Assembly: GCA_964578035.1 (NCBI GenBank)
Contig: CAZOBR010000001.1
Location: forward strand, 25,143 to 89,142
DNA length: 64,000 bases
Direction of reading: 5' to 3'
DNA from: Arenicella sp964578035
Lineage (GTDB): Bacteria; Pseudomonadota; Gammaproteobacteria; Arenicellales; Arenicellaceae
Below the pieces are notes generated by a model, which searched no databases, was not told where the DNA came from, and worked only from the letters and a program-made list of their open reading frames with translations. A program made the translations under genes and the position numbers. Every line of letters begins with the position of its first letter. Position 1 is the stretch's first letter. This document shows positions 36,647-46,204 of this stretch, in pieces.

Positions 36647-37282
36647 CTATTGCGCACGCAAATCAATGGCTTCAGGCGCTTTTTCACCTAATAAATCGGC
36701 CAGATTTACGTCAAGGGGGCGTAGTCTATCACTTTGGCCGCTAAGTATCAGCGATAAATCGTCTAAAGCTGCATTAAAATCATCATTCATCACAATGTGG
36801 TTTGCTTCGCTGCAATGCGCCATTTCGTCGATTGCTTGGCACATTCGACTTTGAATGACGTCTTCAGAATCACTGCCTCGGCTGCGTAAACGGCGCTCTA
36901 GTTCTTCGGTCGAAGGCGGTAATACTGAAATACTAACGGCGTCTGGCATTTGCGCACGCACACTGCGCGCGCCTTGCCAATCAATATCCAGCACAACATT
37001 CACGCCATTCGCCAACATTTCTTCAACCGCAACTCGAGAAGTGCCATAGTAGTTGCCATAAACTTCTGCGTATTCAAGGAACACACCTTCATCCACCATC
37101 GATAAAAACTCGGCTTGCGATACAAAGAAATAATCTTCGCCATGAGTCTCACCAGCACGGCGTTGACGGGTGGTATGCGAGATCGACATCATCACATCTT
37201 TAGAGCCCGCGATCAGTGCGCGCGCTAGGCTGGTTTTACCAGCACCAGAAGGCGCTGAAATGATAAATAATTTGCCAGTCAC
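36647..37282 (-). CDS. gmk: Guanylate kinase
   Basis: The 211-residue protein has the P-loop IISAPSGAGKTSLARAL (about residues 7-23), the GMP-binding SHTTRQRRAGETHGEDYFFV, and FLEYAEVYGNYYGTS. It phosphorylates GMP to GDP and heads the gmk-rpoZ-spoT block, which joins nucleotide supply with stringent control. Confidence 0.97.
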   Translation of the reverse strand: MTGKLFIISAPSGAGKTSLARALIAGSKDVMMSISHTTRQRRAGETHGEDYFFVSQAEFLSMVDEGVFLEYAEVYGNYYGTSRVAVEEMLANGVNVVLDIDWQGARSVRAQMPDAVSISVLPPSTEELERRLRSRGSDSEDVIQSRMCQAIDEMAHCSEANHIVMNDDFNAALDDLSLILSGQSDRLRPLDVNLADLLGEKAPEAIDLRAQ

Positions 37283-37441
37283 AGTAGGGTTTTTGTGTTG
37301 CGTATCAATCTGGGTGTCACAATTTGTCGATATTCTACTGCAATCTGCGCTCAGGTAAACGGCTTGTTGGCCTAAATTTTTATAGAATTAAACAATTCGC
37401 TAAACTTTTATTAGAATCACTTTAGTTGATCAACAAACTCT

Positions 37442-38254
37442 CTATAAACCAAAAATTTTAGCCACACTGAACTCACCTTTTTCATTTACCAAGGTTTGTT
37501 TAAATCGGCGCATACCATTTAGCCAACGCGCAGGATCACTGGCGCGATTTAGCATCATTTTTCTGACTTCTGGGTGTGGTGTAATTAAAAACTCATCGTT
37601 TTGAATACCTTCGATAATTATTGCTACCGCTTCTTCAGGGCTGAGCACACCGGGTAAGTCTTGTTGTCGCTGCTCTTTAGTAATCATCAAGATATCGGTA
37701 TTCACATATTGCGGGCATACCACCGACACCGTAATACCTTGATCACCATGCGCAATTGCCAACGACTCGGCAAATGCGACTGCCGCGTGTTTGGTAACCG
37801 TGTAAGCTGAATCACCTATCTGACTGAGTAAACCAGCAGCCGATGCCACGTTTAATAAATAGCCGTCACCGCGCTCAAGCATTTTCGGCAACAAAGCGCG
37901 GCTTGCGTAGACATGCGCCATCACATGAACTTGCCAGCTTTTTTCCCAAAGCTCATTACTTGCTGACGCTGCATGACTGGGCTCTCCGGCACCAAAACCA
38001 GCGTTAGAGCAGAAAAGATCCACTTGCCCTAATTCGCGTTCAGCCGTTTCAACTAGATTGATCACGCTTTGCTCATCGCTCACATCGCATTGCACTGCTA
38101 TACAGTTAAGCTCTTGAGCCAAACTATTCGCGGCATCTGCATTTAAATCAGACACCACCACGCGCGCGCCTTGCATAGTTAATGCTCGTGATAGTTCAGA
38201 GCCAATACCACCTGCCGCACCAGTGACAACAGCGACTTTATTTTCTAAGTTCAT
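37442..38254 (-). CDS. Short-chain dehydrogenase/reductase
   Basis: The 270-residue classical SDR has the cofactor motif VTGAAGGIGSELS (about residues 10-22), CSNAGFG (the NNAG equivalent), the active-site Ser in LLNVASAAGLL, and YTVTKHA with catalytic Tyr and Lys. Asp in VVSDLNAD suggests a preference for NAD. It is a single gene and the substrate is unknown. Confidence 0.87.
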   Translation of the reverse strand: MNLENKVAVVTGAAGGIGSELSRALTMQGARVVVSDLNADAANSLAQELNCIAVQCDVSDEQSVINLVETAERELGQVDLFCSNAGFGAGEPSHAASASNELWEKSWQVHVMAHVYASRALLPKMLERGDGYLLNVASAAGLLSQIGDSAYTVTKHAAVAFAESLAIAHGDQGITVSVVCPQYVNTDILMITKEQRQQDLPGVLSPEEAVAIIIEGIQNDEFLITPHPEVRKMMLNRASDPARWLNGMRRFKQTLVNEKGEFSVAKIFGL

Positions 38255-38385
38255 ACAATTTTTATCCTGTGAGAAAACGATTTACTAGGCGTAATGTACA
38301 CCATTAAAAGGTCGAATGAACACATTGTCTAAACATAGGTGCGAATATGCTAGTCGAATAATCTCGGGTAATAGCGAATAATTAA

Positions 38386-39075
38386 TTGATCGATACAAAT
38401 TTAAAAGTCCTTATCTATGGCGGCAACGGCTTTGTTGGCACGCATGTTGCCCGACGTCTAGCCTATGCTGATGGCGTTTTTGTTGCATGCTTGAGTCGCA
38501 GCGGGCACAAACCCACCTACCTAAAAAAATACACCTGGAGCGAAAATATTCGCTGGACCAAGGGTGACGCCAGTCAGCCGGATCAAGCATTGTTACAAAA
38601 AACCGATGTATTGATCAGTTTAGTCGGCGCCGCTCCGTTGCCAACTTTTTCGAAAGCCGCTTACGAGCAGCAACTATTTGCAAATGGCACAAGCAACATT
38701 AATCTAATAAACACGGCACGTGAGGCTGGTATTAAGCGGCTTATTTTAGTTGGTGCGTCGATTCCATGGATTATGCGCAGCGATATGTTTGCTTATGCAA
38801 AAGGCAAACAGCTAAGCTTAGAAGCGGCAAAAGAATTTGCAACAACATCTGATCAGCATCAAGCTCTGGTTCTTCAACCAGGCGCTATTTATGGCAAGCG
38901 ACGCCTCACAAATGGCAAAGTCATTCCACTTGATCTATTCATGAAACCAATGTCGTGGGTAATGCCATCGCATTTTACTGACTTAAATAAAATATCTGAG
39001 CGCATAGCCAATGCTGTTACCCACTCAGAAAGTCATGCAAAAGGTCTCACAGTTTTAGGTCCTAAAGAAATTTAA
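38386..39075 (+). CDS. NAD(P)H-binding atypical SDR
   Basis: The 229-residue Rossmann protein has LIYGGNGFVGTHVARRLA near residue 9, DVLISLVGAAPLP, and LILVGASIPW in place of the catalytic Ser strand, as in NmrA/NDUFA9-like atypical SDRs. The start is TTG, with no clear Shine-Dalgarno. It is divergent from the classical SDR at 37442. Whether it acts as an enzyme or a redox sensor cannot be decided. Confidence 0.75.
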   Translation: MIDTNLKVLIYGGNGFVGTHVARRLAYADGVFVACLSRSGHKPTYLKKYTWSENIRWTKGDASQPDQALLQKTDVLISLVGAAPLPTFSKAAYEQQLFANGTSNINLINTAREAGIKRLILVGASIPWIMRSDMFAYAKGKQLSLEAAKEFATTSDQHQALVLQPGAIYGKRRLTNGKVIPLDLFMKPMSWVMPSHFTDLNKISERIANAVTHSESHAKGLTVLGPKEI

Positions 39076-39194
39076 ATAATAACGAATCAGTCACGACAGT
39101 TAAAAACTTGTAAATCGTGATAGTCATTTGCCTCAATAGCGGTTTAAAATGTAGAGCACTATATTAATAATAAAATTATCCTGAGGCATTTATC

Positions 39195-40301
39195 ATGGAT
39201 ACCAAAGCAGCTGTTGCATTTGGCGCTGGTCAGCCACTGAGTATTGAAACTGTACAACTTGACGGCCCGCAAGCTGGTGAAGTCCTAATTGAGATTATGG
39301 CAACCGGCGTTTGCCATACCGATGCATTTACATTATCTGGTGATGACCCTGAAGGCGCATTTCCAGCAATTCTTGGCCACGAAGGTGCTGGCATCGTGCG
39401 TGAAGTCGGCGCAGGTGTCACGTCACTAAAGCCTGGTGATCATGTCATTCCACTCTATACGCCTGAGTGCCGTGAATGCGACTATTGCTTACACCCTAAA
39501 ACGAATCTCTGCCAAGCGATTCGCGAAACTCAAGGCCAAGGCTTAATGCCAGATGGCTCATCGCGATTTTCGTTTCAAGGAAAGCCATTATTGCATTACA
39601 TGGGTTGCTCAACCTTTGCTAACTTCACTGTGCTACCTGAAATTGCCGTCGCCAAGGTTCGCGAAGACGCGCCGTTTGATAAAATTTGCTACATCGGCTG
39701 CGGTGTAACCACAGGTGTAGGCGCGGTGGTTTTTGATGCTAAAGTTGAACCCGGCTCAAACGTGGTTGTGTTTGGCTTAGGCGGTATTGGCTTAAACGTG
39801 ATTCAAGGCGCACGTATGGTTGGCGCGAATAAAATTATTGGTATTGATATCAACGAAAGCAAAGTTGAAACGGCCAAAGCCTTTGGCATGACTGATTTCA
39901 TTAATCCAAATAACACCAGCGACTTAATTGCAGCAATTTCGGATTTAACCAATGGCGGCGCAGATTACTCATTTGAGTGCATCGGCAATGTAAACACCAT
40001 GCGACAAGCGCTAGAGTGCTGCCACAAAGGTTGGGGCGAAAGTATTATTATCGGTGTTGCCGGCGCTGGCCAAGAAATCTCAACTCGCCCATTTCAACTA
40101 GTGACCGGTCGAGTATGGCGCGGGACTGCCTTTGGTGGCGCCAGAGGCCGCAGTGATGTACCAAAAATTGTGGATTGGTATATGGACGGCAAAATCAATA
40201 TCGACGACTTAATCACGCACAAAATGCCGTTAGAGAAAATCAACGACGCATTTGATTTAATGCACGCAGGTGAGAGTATTCGGAGCGTGGTTGAGTATTA
40301 G
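39195..40301 (+). CDS. frmA: S-(hydroxymethyl)glutathione dehydrogenase (class III ADH)
   Basis: The 368-residue zinc alcohol dehydrogenase shows GVCHTDAFTLSGDDPEG, LGHEGAGIV, the structural-zinc cysteines in CRECDYCLHPKTNLC, the NAD motif GLGGIGLNVIQGA and the class III stretch GTAFGGARGRSDVP. It oxidises the formaldehyde-glutathione adduct. The usual partner, S-formylglutathione hydrolase, is not adjacent. GAGGCAT precedes the ATG. Confidence 0.95.
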   Translation: MDTKAAVAFGAGQPLSIETVQLDGPQAGEVLIEIMATGVCHTDAFTLSGDDPEGAFPAILGHEGAGIVREVGAGVTSLKPGDHVIPLYTPECRECDYCLHPKTNLCQAIRETQGQGLMPDGSSRFSFQGKPLLHYMGCSTFANFTVLPEIAVAKVREDAPFDKICYIGCGVTTGVGAVVFDAKVEPGSNVVVFGLGGIGLNVIQGARMVGANKIIGIDINESKVETAKAFGMTDFINPNNTSDLIAAISDLTNGGADYSFECIGNVNTMRQALECCHKGWGESIIIGVAGAGQEISTRPFQLVTGRVWRGTAFGGARGRSDVPKIVDWYMDGKINIDDLITHKMPLEKINDAFDLMHAGESIRSVVEY

Positions 40302-40302
40302 A

Positions 40303-40399
40303 GTTTGATTTTAATAGATCTTTCGCTACGCTCAAGATGACGATGTTGAAATATGTCATCTTGAACGAAATGAAGGATCTTTTGATATTTTAATCAAAC
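40303..40399. repeat. REP-like long imperfect palindrome (possible bidirectional terminator)
   Basis: Outer arms GTTTGATT (40303-40310) and AATCAAAC (40392-40399) enclose a second inverted pair running from AGATC through TCAAGATGAC to GTCATCTTGA and GGATCT. The element fills the gap between the convergent frmA and cupin-like genes. It could fold into a long hairpin on either strand. A half copy is at 11569-11594, suggesting a dispersed family. Confidence 0.7.
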
Positions 40400-40411
40400 G
40401 TAATCTAGACC

Positions 40412-40825
40412 CTAATCAGGACAACCCGCGCCCGTTCGTTTACCGGACTTATCCGTAAAATCTTTCCAGTGTACCCAACCGCTCGGGCATAAAAAGCCCC
40501 ACTCCCTTTCTTTCGGAAAGGTAAAAAAGAGTGTAAACGCAGTTTTACTTTTTAACTTCAAGCGATGTGCGTATTTGGCTGATCGGTATTTGGGTATCAA
40601 TGGCCAAAGTCGTTGCTCTCCTTGATCAGTAACCTCATACAAGCGACCCCACAACACCACACCAACGCTCCGCCAAGGATGATCGTGTAATGCACGATCA
40701 TCATCACTGCCTTGATAGCGATGCAAATACAAATTGTGATGGCCTTGCTTGCGGCGCAAATGCCAGCGACTCATGTAGCTTTCACCGATCACTTCATCTG
40801 GTTGACGAATACGCAGGTTAATCAT
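40412..40825 (-). CDS. Cupin-like hypothetical protein
   Basis: The 137-residue protein has LYLHRYQGSDDDRALHDHPW and a later AHRLKL, in the order of histidines expected for a small beta-barrel (cupin-like) metal-binding fold. The end GWVHWKDFTD recurs in uncharacterised bacterial and phage proteins, as I remember them. It starts just after the DUF885 gene end in the same direction (12-base gap). Function is unknown. Confidence 0.65.
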   Translation of the reverse strand: MINLRIRQPDEVIGESYMSRWHLRRKQGHHNLYLHRYQGSDDDRALHDHPWRSVGVVLWGRLYEVTDQGEQRLWPLIPKYRSAKYAHRLKLKSKTAFTLFFTFPKEREWGFLCPSGWVHWKDFTDKSGKRTGAGCPD

Positions 40826-40837
40826 AAAAACGAATTA

Positions 40838-42673
40838 CTAGCCGTTTAATTGACCATCTATCCACTGATTAACTCGGCGATCGAGCAAGCTTAATGGCAA
40901 TGCACCACCACCTAAAATAACGTCGTGGAAATCTCGTATATCAAACTTTTCACCGAGCTTTTGCTTAACGTGTTTACGTAAGCGTTGAATATCGAGCATG
41001 CCAATTTTGTAGCTAGTGGCTTGTCCCGGCAGTACTAAATAACGGCGTATTTCTGTTTCGATTGTCGCCTGAGGTGCCGCTGAGTTGGCCGCAAAATAAT
41101 CCACGGCTTGCTGCTGACTCCATGACTTATGATGCAAACCGGTATCAACGACTAAACGAATAGCACGCCACATTTCGCTGCCAAGACGACCAAAATCTGA
41201 ATACACGCTTTTGAATGTATTTGGCATCTCTTTAGCAAGCGCTTCAGAGTACAACGCCCAGCCTTCTACATAGGCAGTAAAGCGAGCTTGAGTACGAAAC
41301 GTTGGTATGCCTTCTAATTCTTGCGCAATGGATATTTGCATATGATGGCCAGGTAAACCTTCATGATACGCAATCACTTCTAGCTCATTTTTCGGCATGG
41401 CTTTCATATCTGATAAGTGCGCGTAATAAATACCTGGTCGAGAACCGTCTGGAGTTCCAGGGTAGTAATGCTGTGGCGCACCATCTTGTTCACGAAATGC
41501 CTCAACCCGTTTTACCTCTAAACCCGCTTTTGGCAACAAACCAAAATAGTTCGGCAACTCAGCTTTAATATTTTCTATTGCAGTTGTTGCATCTTCAATA
41601 TAGCCAAGACGACCTGCGTCATCATTATTGTAGTAAAACAATAAATTATCTTTACTGTCTCGAATAAATGCGAAAAAATCTTGTAGGCTACCCTCAAAAC
41701 CAGCCTTATCTTTTAAGCGTACCATTTCTGTTCTAATGCGCTTTACTTCATCTAAACCAGTCTGATGAATTTGATCAGCATTTAAGCTGGTGGTGGTCAT
41801 ATTACTCAGGCGGTGTGTGTAAAACTCACGACCTCTTGGCAGAGCGTGAACGCCTTGAGCAATGTCACTGGTATTGACGATATCTGCATTTAAGAAAGCG
41901 ATTAAGTTTTGATACGCAGGTTTTAGACTGTTTTTAAGTGCTGCACTAACATCTGCGAGTATTTGCTCGGCGCTTTGCTCATCAAGCAGTTTTTGTTGTT
42001 GTAATGCCGCTACTTTCTTTTTGGCATCTGCCCATAAAGACGAGTCCTGATTCGTTGTATCAAATGGCACACCTTGAATAATCGCGTTTGATTGCTCTAA
42101 GACGATTTTGTAGGAGAACCGAGGAGGTCTCACACCATTACCTGCATATTGCTTGGCTCGCTCGACCAATTGATTCATTGCGCGCCCGAGTTCACTCAAC
42201 CTTGCCGCATACGCTTGCATGTCTTCGGCGCTTTCCACTTTATGAAACTGCATCATAAAGGTTGGAAAAAAACTGTGCACGCCGCTCATTTGGTGAAACA
42301 AATAACTATGGTCACGAAATTCATGACTCGCCGCTTGTTGCTGGTATTGGTATTCCCACAAATCGTATGACAATTTGGCATCATCATCCAAAGCATCATA
42401 ATCAAACTGCGCTTTCATCTGCTCAACCGAACGGCGTTTGAGCTCAAGCTGACGATCTTCGGCCGCTTCGCTCATGTCGTCAATTTCAGCATAACGCTCT
42501 TTGCGACCTTGAAAGGTTAAATCAATCGGGCTGCTCAATAATTCTTGCTCGTATTGATCTTCAAACCATTTGTTTAATCGCTGACTCTCAGATATCGAGC
42601 TATATCGAACACCAGAATTTTGACAAGCTGTGAGAGCGAAGAATAAAAAACTAAGAATAAGTGTTCGTATCAT
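40838..42673 (-). CDS. DUF885 family lipoprotein, probable zinc carboxypeptidase-like
   Basis: The 611-residue protein has a lipoprotein signal (LSFLFFALTAC) and a long alpha-helical body. The motif AYHEGLPGHHMQ, followed downstream by a helical EGWALYSEALAKE segment, is the HExxH-like site of DUF885 proteins related to M32-type peptidases. I chose the ATG at 42671-42673 because GAGGTT lies seven bases upstream; a longer frame adds four residues without support. The substrate is unknown. Confidence 0.85.
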   Translation of the reverse strand: MIRTLILSFLFFALTACQNSGVRYSSISESQRLNKWFEDQYEQELLSSPIDLTFQGRKERYAEIDDMSEAAEDRQLELKRRSVEQMKAQFDYDALDDDAKLSYDLWEYQYQQQAASHEFRDHSYLFHQMSGVHSFFPTFMMQFHKVESAEDMQAYAARLSELGRAMNQLVERAKQYAGNGVRPPRFSYKIVLEQSNAIIQGVPFDTTNQDSSLWADAKKKVAALQQQKLLDEQSAEQILADVSAALKNSLKPAYQNLIAFLNADIVNTSDIAQGVHALPRGREFYTHRLSNMTTTSLNADQIHQTGLDEVKRIRTEMVRLKDKAGFEGSLQDFFAFIRDSKDNLLFYYNNDDAGRLGYIEDATTAIENIKAELPNYFGLLPKAGLEVKRVEAFREQDGAPQHYYPGTPDGSRPGIYYAHLSDMKAMPKNELEVIAYHEGLPGHHMQISIAQELEGIPTFRTQARFTAYVEGWALYSEALAKEMPNTFKSVYSDFGRLGSEMWRAIRLVVDTGLHHKSWSQQQAVDYFAANSAAPQATIETEIRRYLVLPGQATSYKIGMLDIQRLRKHVKQKLGEKFDIRDFHDVILGGGALPLSLLDRRVNQWIDGQLNG

Positions 42674-42715
42674 AAATAACCTCACATTTAAAAATTAAAT
42701 ATGACTCAAGTAATT

Positions 42716-44371
42716 TTACAGTTTGATCTCTGACAAGATTTTTTGATTACGCTCGTGTTCTGCCAGAGCACATTGCTCTGCCAATATCGCCTCTAATGTT
42801 TCAACGGTTGTCATTGGGTTTGCCATCACAACACGAAACACTGACACCGCTTTACCAGAATAACGCGCTTGTGAAAAACGAGTTCGCGAGACAAACGTTT
42901 TGCCAGCCGCGCGTTGTTGTTTTTGCAAACGCTTAGTAAGGCGATCGAGCACTTCATTAATTTGCGTCTGTTGCTCCGCCGAACTATTAGCCAGCTTCTG
43001 TTGCACAGCCGCAGGTACATAACGGTAATTCAAAATATTCAATTCAGGGTCTGTAATCAACTCAAAATCAGCGTGGGCATCAATCATTTTCGCAAAACGT
43101 TTAGCTTTCGCAACATTTTGATCGATTATGATTTCATAGCCCTCGCGCCCGATTATATGAAACGCAGCATGCACCAACATTGCCATGCCCGGTCGACTAC
43201 CCTCAATTGAGTATTGACCAAGGTCTTTTGAGCCCGCGCGCAAGATATATTCAGCGTGATGCTCAACCACTCCCAAGATTGTTGGACTTTTGAAAACCAC
43301 CATGCCCGCACCCATTGGCACATAAAGCTGCTTATGCGCATCAATCGTGACCGAATCCGCCAGTTCGATACCGCGCATAACATGTTTATGGGTATTCGAC
43401 ATTAGTGTCGGCCCGCCCCAAGCGGCATCAACATGAAAATGCGTTTGATACTCTTCAGCAATTTCTGCCATCTGATCTAAGGGATCAACCTGACCAGTTT
43501 CTGTAGCACCTGCAATGCCCACAATCGCAACAATACCTATTTTATTAGCTGTTAACTCTGCGCACTTTTCTCGTAAGGCAAGTAGATCAATTTTTGAATT
43601 GATATCCGTTTTTATTGAGACAACATTTGCGCGCCCAATCCCTAATACGTCTGCAGCTTTGCCCAATGAATAATGCCCACGCTCAGACACCACAATGGCC
43701 AAGTCATGATAATCGCTTTGCTTGATTGCTCGGTGTAAGCCTTCGCGCGCAATACCAGCAAAAGAGTCAGTTGCAGGAAACATTTGATTACGCGCCGCCC
43801 ACAGCGCCGTTATGTTTGCGGTAGTGCCCCCTGAGCAAAAGGAGCCAAGTGCGCGTCGACTGTTATGAAGGTTTTCTTGGTAAAACACATCGTCGCGGTC
43901 ATACACAATCGAATGCATCATGCCCAGTACTTGGCGCTCAAGAGGTGTAAATGCCTTTGAGGTTTCAATTTTGACTAGATTCTGATTCAGCGCCATCATA
44001 ATGCGCGATAATGGCAACATAAAATACGGTAATGGTGTTGCCATGTGACCAATAAAGCCAGGTGCAGATGTATGCACTGAATGCGCAACGAGCTTGTCCA
44101 TCACGAAATCGGTGTAATCAGAAACAAACTGAGGTACTTCTGGCACTCTGGCAACGGAAAAATCTTGTTCAATTGCTGTAAGAGACTTTTCGCGTGTAAC
44201 AATACGGTCGGTTAAAAAGCCCATCAAATTATCTGAAATTTCTTTATCAATCACACCAAGCTTGCTGTTTGGCGCCTCGGGCACCGTAAAAATACGGTAC
44301 AGATTTTCCAAACTAGCCGTCGCTAGAGTATGTGAATCAAATTTATCAGCAGGTTCTTTTTGTTGTTTCAA
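42716..44371 (-). CDS. panP: PLP-dependent aspartate 1-decarboxylase PanP
   Basis: The 551-residue group II decarboxylase begins with the family-specific YRIFTVPEAPNSKLGVIDKE and DNLMGFL. It carries FCSGGTTANITALW, HVDAAWGGPTL and the PLP-lysine motif TIDAHKQLYVPMGAG (K347). Together these match the PanP family described in Vibrio, which makes beta-alanine from aspartate for pantothenate synthesis in genomes lacking PanD. It is a single gene. A glutamate or other amino acid substrate is less likely given the N-terminal signature. Confidence 0.87.
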   Translation of the reverse strand: MKQQKEPADKFDSHTLATASLENLYRIFTVPEAPNSKLGVIDKEISDNLMGFLTDRIVTREKSLTAIEQDFSVARVPEVPQFVSDYTDFVMDKLVAHSVHTSAPGFIGHMATPLPYFMLPLSRIMMALNQNLVKIETSKAFTPLERQVLGMMHSIVYDRDDVFYQENLHNSRRALGSFCSGGTTANITALWAARNQMFPATDSFAGIAREGLHRAIKQSDYHDLAIVVSERGHYSLGKAADVLGIGRANVVSIKTDINSKIDLLALREKCAELTANKIGIVAIVGIAGATETGQVDPLDQMAEIAEEYQTHFHVDAAWGGPTLMSNTHKHVMRGIELADSVTIDAHKQLYVPMGAGMVVFKSPTILGVVEHHAEYILRAGSKDLGQYSIEGSRPGMAMLVHAAFHIIGREGYEIIIDQNVAKAKRFAKMIDAHADFELITDPELNILNYRYVPAAVQQKLANSSAEQQTQINEVLDRLTKRLQKQQRAAGKTFVSRTRFSQARYSGKAVSVFRVVMANPMTTVETLEAILAEQCALAEHERNQKILSEIKL

Positions 44372-44502
44372 AAGAGTTTTTATCTATTTAAGCAATCTAA
44401 ATCGTTAGTAACGCTAAGCCACATGTGGGCTACGCATTATAGTGATACACACTTGTATCGACAAACTGCTTAGAAAATATATTCTAAAAGCGCGTTATAA
44501 CA

Positions 44503-44544
44503 GTTAATAGGCCTCTAACTAGTAATTAATAGGCCTCTAGCTGA
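44503..44544. repeat. 22-bp direct repeat duplicating the 3' end of the hydrolase gene
   Basis: The sequence ttaataggcctcta occurs at 44504 and again at 44526, a 22-base period. The copy at 44526 encodes the last residues (LEAY) and stop of the alpha/beta hydrolase. The other lies just downstream of that gene. Confidence 0.85.
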
Positions 44545-45470
44545 TCATAAAAAACGGCGATTTTTTCGCTCCATAAATCAGGACTACCAAGTTGGCAAAA
44601 GTGCCCAGCGTCTGGCATCAAGGTTAGTAGTGCATCGGGGCAAACTGACTCTTTTAGGTAATGCGCCATTCTGACTTGTGCCACTTGGTCTGCTGTTCCC
44701 CAACAAATGTGCGTTGGTAGTGTCTTTGCAGCCACACCGAGTGCAGGCAACCAACGCGTTGTCTCGAATCGCTTTCGGTCATGCAAATAGCGAATAATGA
44801 GATGGTTCTTTTGATGCCCATTTTGCAGCACACAACTTTGCCATAGATTTTGTATATCGTGTTCATTTAGACCGTGTGGCTGATCAAGCTCAACGCCATG
44901 CGCTGACAGAATCGTTTTATGGAATAACGAATAGCGCGATTGCCGACTGATAAACGCACCCGCTTTAGACAATAGTAATTTTTGCATCACACGCAATTCA
45001 GCTAAACTTAACACCATGCTGCCATTAGTAAACGTGACGCTTTGCAAACCTTCGTCAAACCAGCCCGGCATTTGCGTTTGGCTATGCCGGGTGACTAATT
45101 CTGTCAGTACACTGGTGCCCATATCATGGCTGATGACATGCCCACCGCTAACTCCCAGCTGCTGCCAAACTTGCAAAACAATATCCGCTTGCGGCACTAA
45201 TGAGTAACTGTAATTTTCTGGCTTGTCGCTGAAGCCATAACCAAGCATGTCGAAAGTAACAACCCGCTCAAAACGTTCACACAAAGCGTCAATGACTTTA
45301 TGGAACGAAAATGATGATTCTGGAAAACCATGCAACAGCAATAAGGTGTTGTTTGCACTGGCGTCTTTATTACCGATATCACGATAAAAGACCTTGCGCG
45401 CAAACGGCTGTACTTCTAAGAAGTGTCCGCCAACTCGCCATTGTTGCAGCTCGCCGCTTAACCCGCTCAT
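44526..45470 (-). CDS. Alpha/beta hydrolase with Asp nucleophile (haloalkane dehalogenase/epoxide hydrolase-like)
   Basis: The 314-residue alpha/beta-hydrolase has the oxyanion-hole HGFPESSFSF (about residues 46-55) and the nucleophile elbow SHDMGTS, where Asp replaces Ser. It also has CWGTADQ near 255 and a late MPDAGHFC with the catalytic His. The Asp nucleophile suggests epoxide or haloalkane hydrolysis. Its start overlaps the stop of the SDR gene by 4 bases (ATGA), so the two probably serve one pathway. Confidence 0.8.
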   Translation of the reverse strand: MSGLSGELQQWRVGGHFLEVQPFARKVFYRDIGNKDASANNTLLLLHGFPESSFSFHKVIDALCERFERVVTFDMLGYGFSDKPENYSYSLVPQADIVLQVWQQLGVSGGHVISHDMGTSVLTELVTRHSQTQMPGWFDEGLQSVTFTNGSMVLSLAELRVMQKLLLSKAGAFISRQSRYSLFHKTILSAHGVELDQPHGLNEHDIQNLWQSCVLQNGHQKNHLIIRYLHDRKRFETTRWLPALGVAAKTLPTHICWGTADQVAQVRMAHYLKESVCPDALLTLMPDAGHFCQLGSPDLWSEKIAVFYDQLEAY

Positions 45471-46171
45471 GTTTCTATTTGGCCTAAGTTAGCATCAATG
45501 ACCGCGCCATTTATGACTGGGTTTTGCGAGCAAAACCAAATCGTATCCGCTATTTCACTCGGCTGAACTAAGCGTCTGTGAGCAATGCCAGCGGTGATTT
45601 GTTCGTATATTTCAGGATTAGCCCCCAAATGCTCGGTCAACATTTCTGTTTCGGTAAAACCCGGGCAAATTGCGGCCGTGTGAATCATGCTGCCCGCTAA
45701 GTCTTGGCAACTAGCGCGCATTTGACCAATCACTGCGTGTTTTGACACGACATAAGCATGCGTGTTGGCAACGGCTTTGGTACCCAGTGTTGAGCTAATA
45801 TAAATGATCGACGAGCCTTGTGGCATTTTAGGCAGCACAAAGGTATTCAATTCGGCCGCGGCTACCACATTTAAATTGAGCACTTGACGCAAGGTGTCGG
45901 CACTAATATCGCTAACCGTTTCTTTGGTCATGATGGCGGCGTTGTGCACCAATACTAATTCTTCAGGCTTACCAATCGCGTATTCAAGCGCTGCTCTATT
46001 CTCAGTCAACCAATTGGTTTCGAGCATATCAATTTGTAAGTTTTGCACGCCTTCTAATGGACAAGGCGAACGCGATATATTAATGACCCGATAGGCGTTA
46101 TCAATAAAGTGCCGAGCGGTGGCCAAACCAATTCCTTTGCTCGCGCCTGTTATGACTAAAACTCTGCTCAT
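45467..46171 (-). CDS. Short-chain dehydrogenase/reductase
   Basis: The 234-residue SDR has VITGASKGIGLATAR (about residues 6-20), VHNAAIM (the NNAG equivalent), active-site Ser in IIYISSTLG, YVVSKHA with Tyr and Lys, and a C-terminal NPVINGAVIDANLG. An Arg after the second strand (NISRS) suggests a preference for NADPH. It is coupled by a 4-base overlap to the alpha/beta hydrolase. Confidence 0.87.
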   Translation of the reverse strand: MSRVLVITGASKGIGLATARHFIDNAYRVINISRSPCPLEGVQNLQIDMLETNWLTENRAALEYAIGKPEELVLVHNAAIMTKETVSDISADTLRQVLNLNVVAAAELNTFVLPKMPQGSSIIYISSTLGTKAVANTHAYVVSKHAVIGQMRASCQDLAGSMIHTAAICPGFTETEMLTEHLGANPEIYEQITAGIAHRRLVQPSEIADTIWFCSQNPVINGAVIDANLGQIET

Positions 46172-46204
46172 ATTATTAAACCTTTTTTACTAAACCTTCT
46201 TTCG

